The position numbers and the translations under genes were made by a program. Positions 63,836 to 64,000 of a stretch of 64,000 nt of DNA are shown here, one piece after another (the stretch's first letter is position 1; each line of letters starts with the position of its first letter). Below the pieces are notes generated by a model. That model ran no database searches. It was not told the origin of the DNA and saw only the letters and a program-made list of their open reading frames with translations. The stretch is from Schnuerera sp. xch1 (GTDB taxonomy: Bacteria > Bacillota > Clostridia > Tissierellales > Tepidimicrobiaceae): contig NZ_JAIOUP010000006.1 in the NCBI RefSeq assembly GCF_019931165.1, positions 52,267 through 116,266 of the forward strand, in the 5' to 3' direction.

Positions 63836-64000
63836 AAAATAAATATCTTATAAATTAGGATATAGAAAATTAAGAGTGATATATTTTGATGGCAATAAAA
63901 AAAGAACGGCAGAATGTTTAGAAATTAAGTAATTGCGAAACTCTTTCTAAAAACTGAATAATAGGAATATAGATCCTTCAAAAATAAGTTTCAAGAATAG

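Overview
The window is low-GC, densely coded DNA from an anaerobic, flagellated, amino-acid-fermenting Firmicute, most like the Clostridia/Tissierellia. The signs are AT-rich codon use, AGGAGG-type ribosome binding sites with many TTG and GTG starts, hpf-secA-prfB beside late flagellar genes, Rex, an EtfA carrying a ferredoxin domain, indolepyruvate:ferredoxin oxidoreductase, butyrate kinase and glutamate dehydrogenase. I see no rRNA, tRNA, insertion sequence, prophage or CRISPR array. The taxonomic placement is inference.

Layout. 1-2350 (minus): an ABC ATPase running off the left edge and a DUF3798 lipoprotein. 2750-4480: two membrane proteins. 4474-7510: flaG-fliD-fliS-flgN-like behind a SigD-type promoter. 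7540-13015: a DnaA-box cluster, hpf, a DUF5317 protein, secA and prfB (programmed +1 frameshift). 13132-18750: tex, an orphan histidine kinase, an ATP-NAD-kinase-like protein, then an FMN riboswitch controlling ribU. 18751-18996: a MITE-like element. 19041-21681: tsaE-tsaB-rimI-tsaD. A second DnaA-box cluster lies between the convergent tsaD and ABC-F genes. 24208-28236: rex and acd-etfB-etfA. 28337-38311: a sigma-54 activator, then an NSS transporter and iorAB, each behind a -24/-12 promoter, then an aminotransferase, butyrate kinase and glutamate dehydrogenase. 38607-46343: DNA glycosylase, CIRCE-groES-groEL, glyoxalase, nitroreductase, guaB and guaA. 46571-54777: an amino-sugar PTS and MurNAc-6P operon. 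55098-64000: a carboxylate catabolic locus (HMG-CoA-lyase family, acylating aldehyde dehydrogenase, TPP enzyme, TRAP transporter) mixed with decayed genes.

How the genes work together. The 28-38 kb block reads as an amino-acid oxidation module: uptake, transamination with glutamate dehydrogenase recycling the acceptor, oxidative decarboxylation to acyl-CoA by IorAB, and ATP from an acyl-phosphate kinase; a phosphotransacylase is missing from the window. Acd-EtfBA could take up the electrons. The 46-54 kb block would import a GlcNAc/MurNAc-type disaccharide as the 6-phosphate, then cleave, deacetylate and de-lactylate it.

Most notable observations: a GMP synthase whose glutaminase domain has lost its nucleophilic cysteine; the partly decayed TRAP/HMGL/TPP/acylating-ALDH locus with relics of aroD, a Gfo/Idh/MocA oxidoreductase and an MFS transporter; paired sigma-54 promoters over the amino-acid oxidation genes; a nearly identical 88-bp PTS IIB tail copied in front of a divergent second IIC gene; and two DnaA-box clusters away from any dnaA gene.
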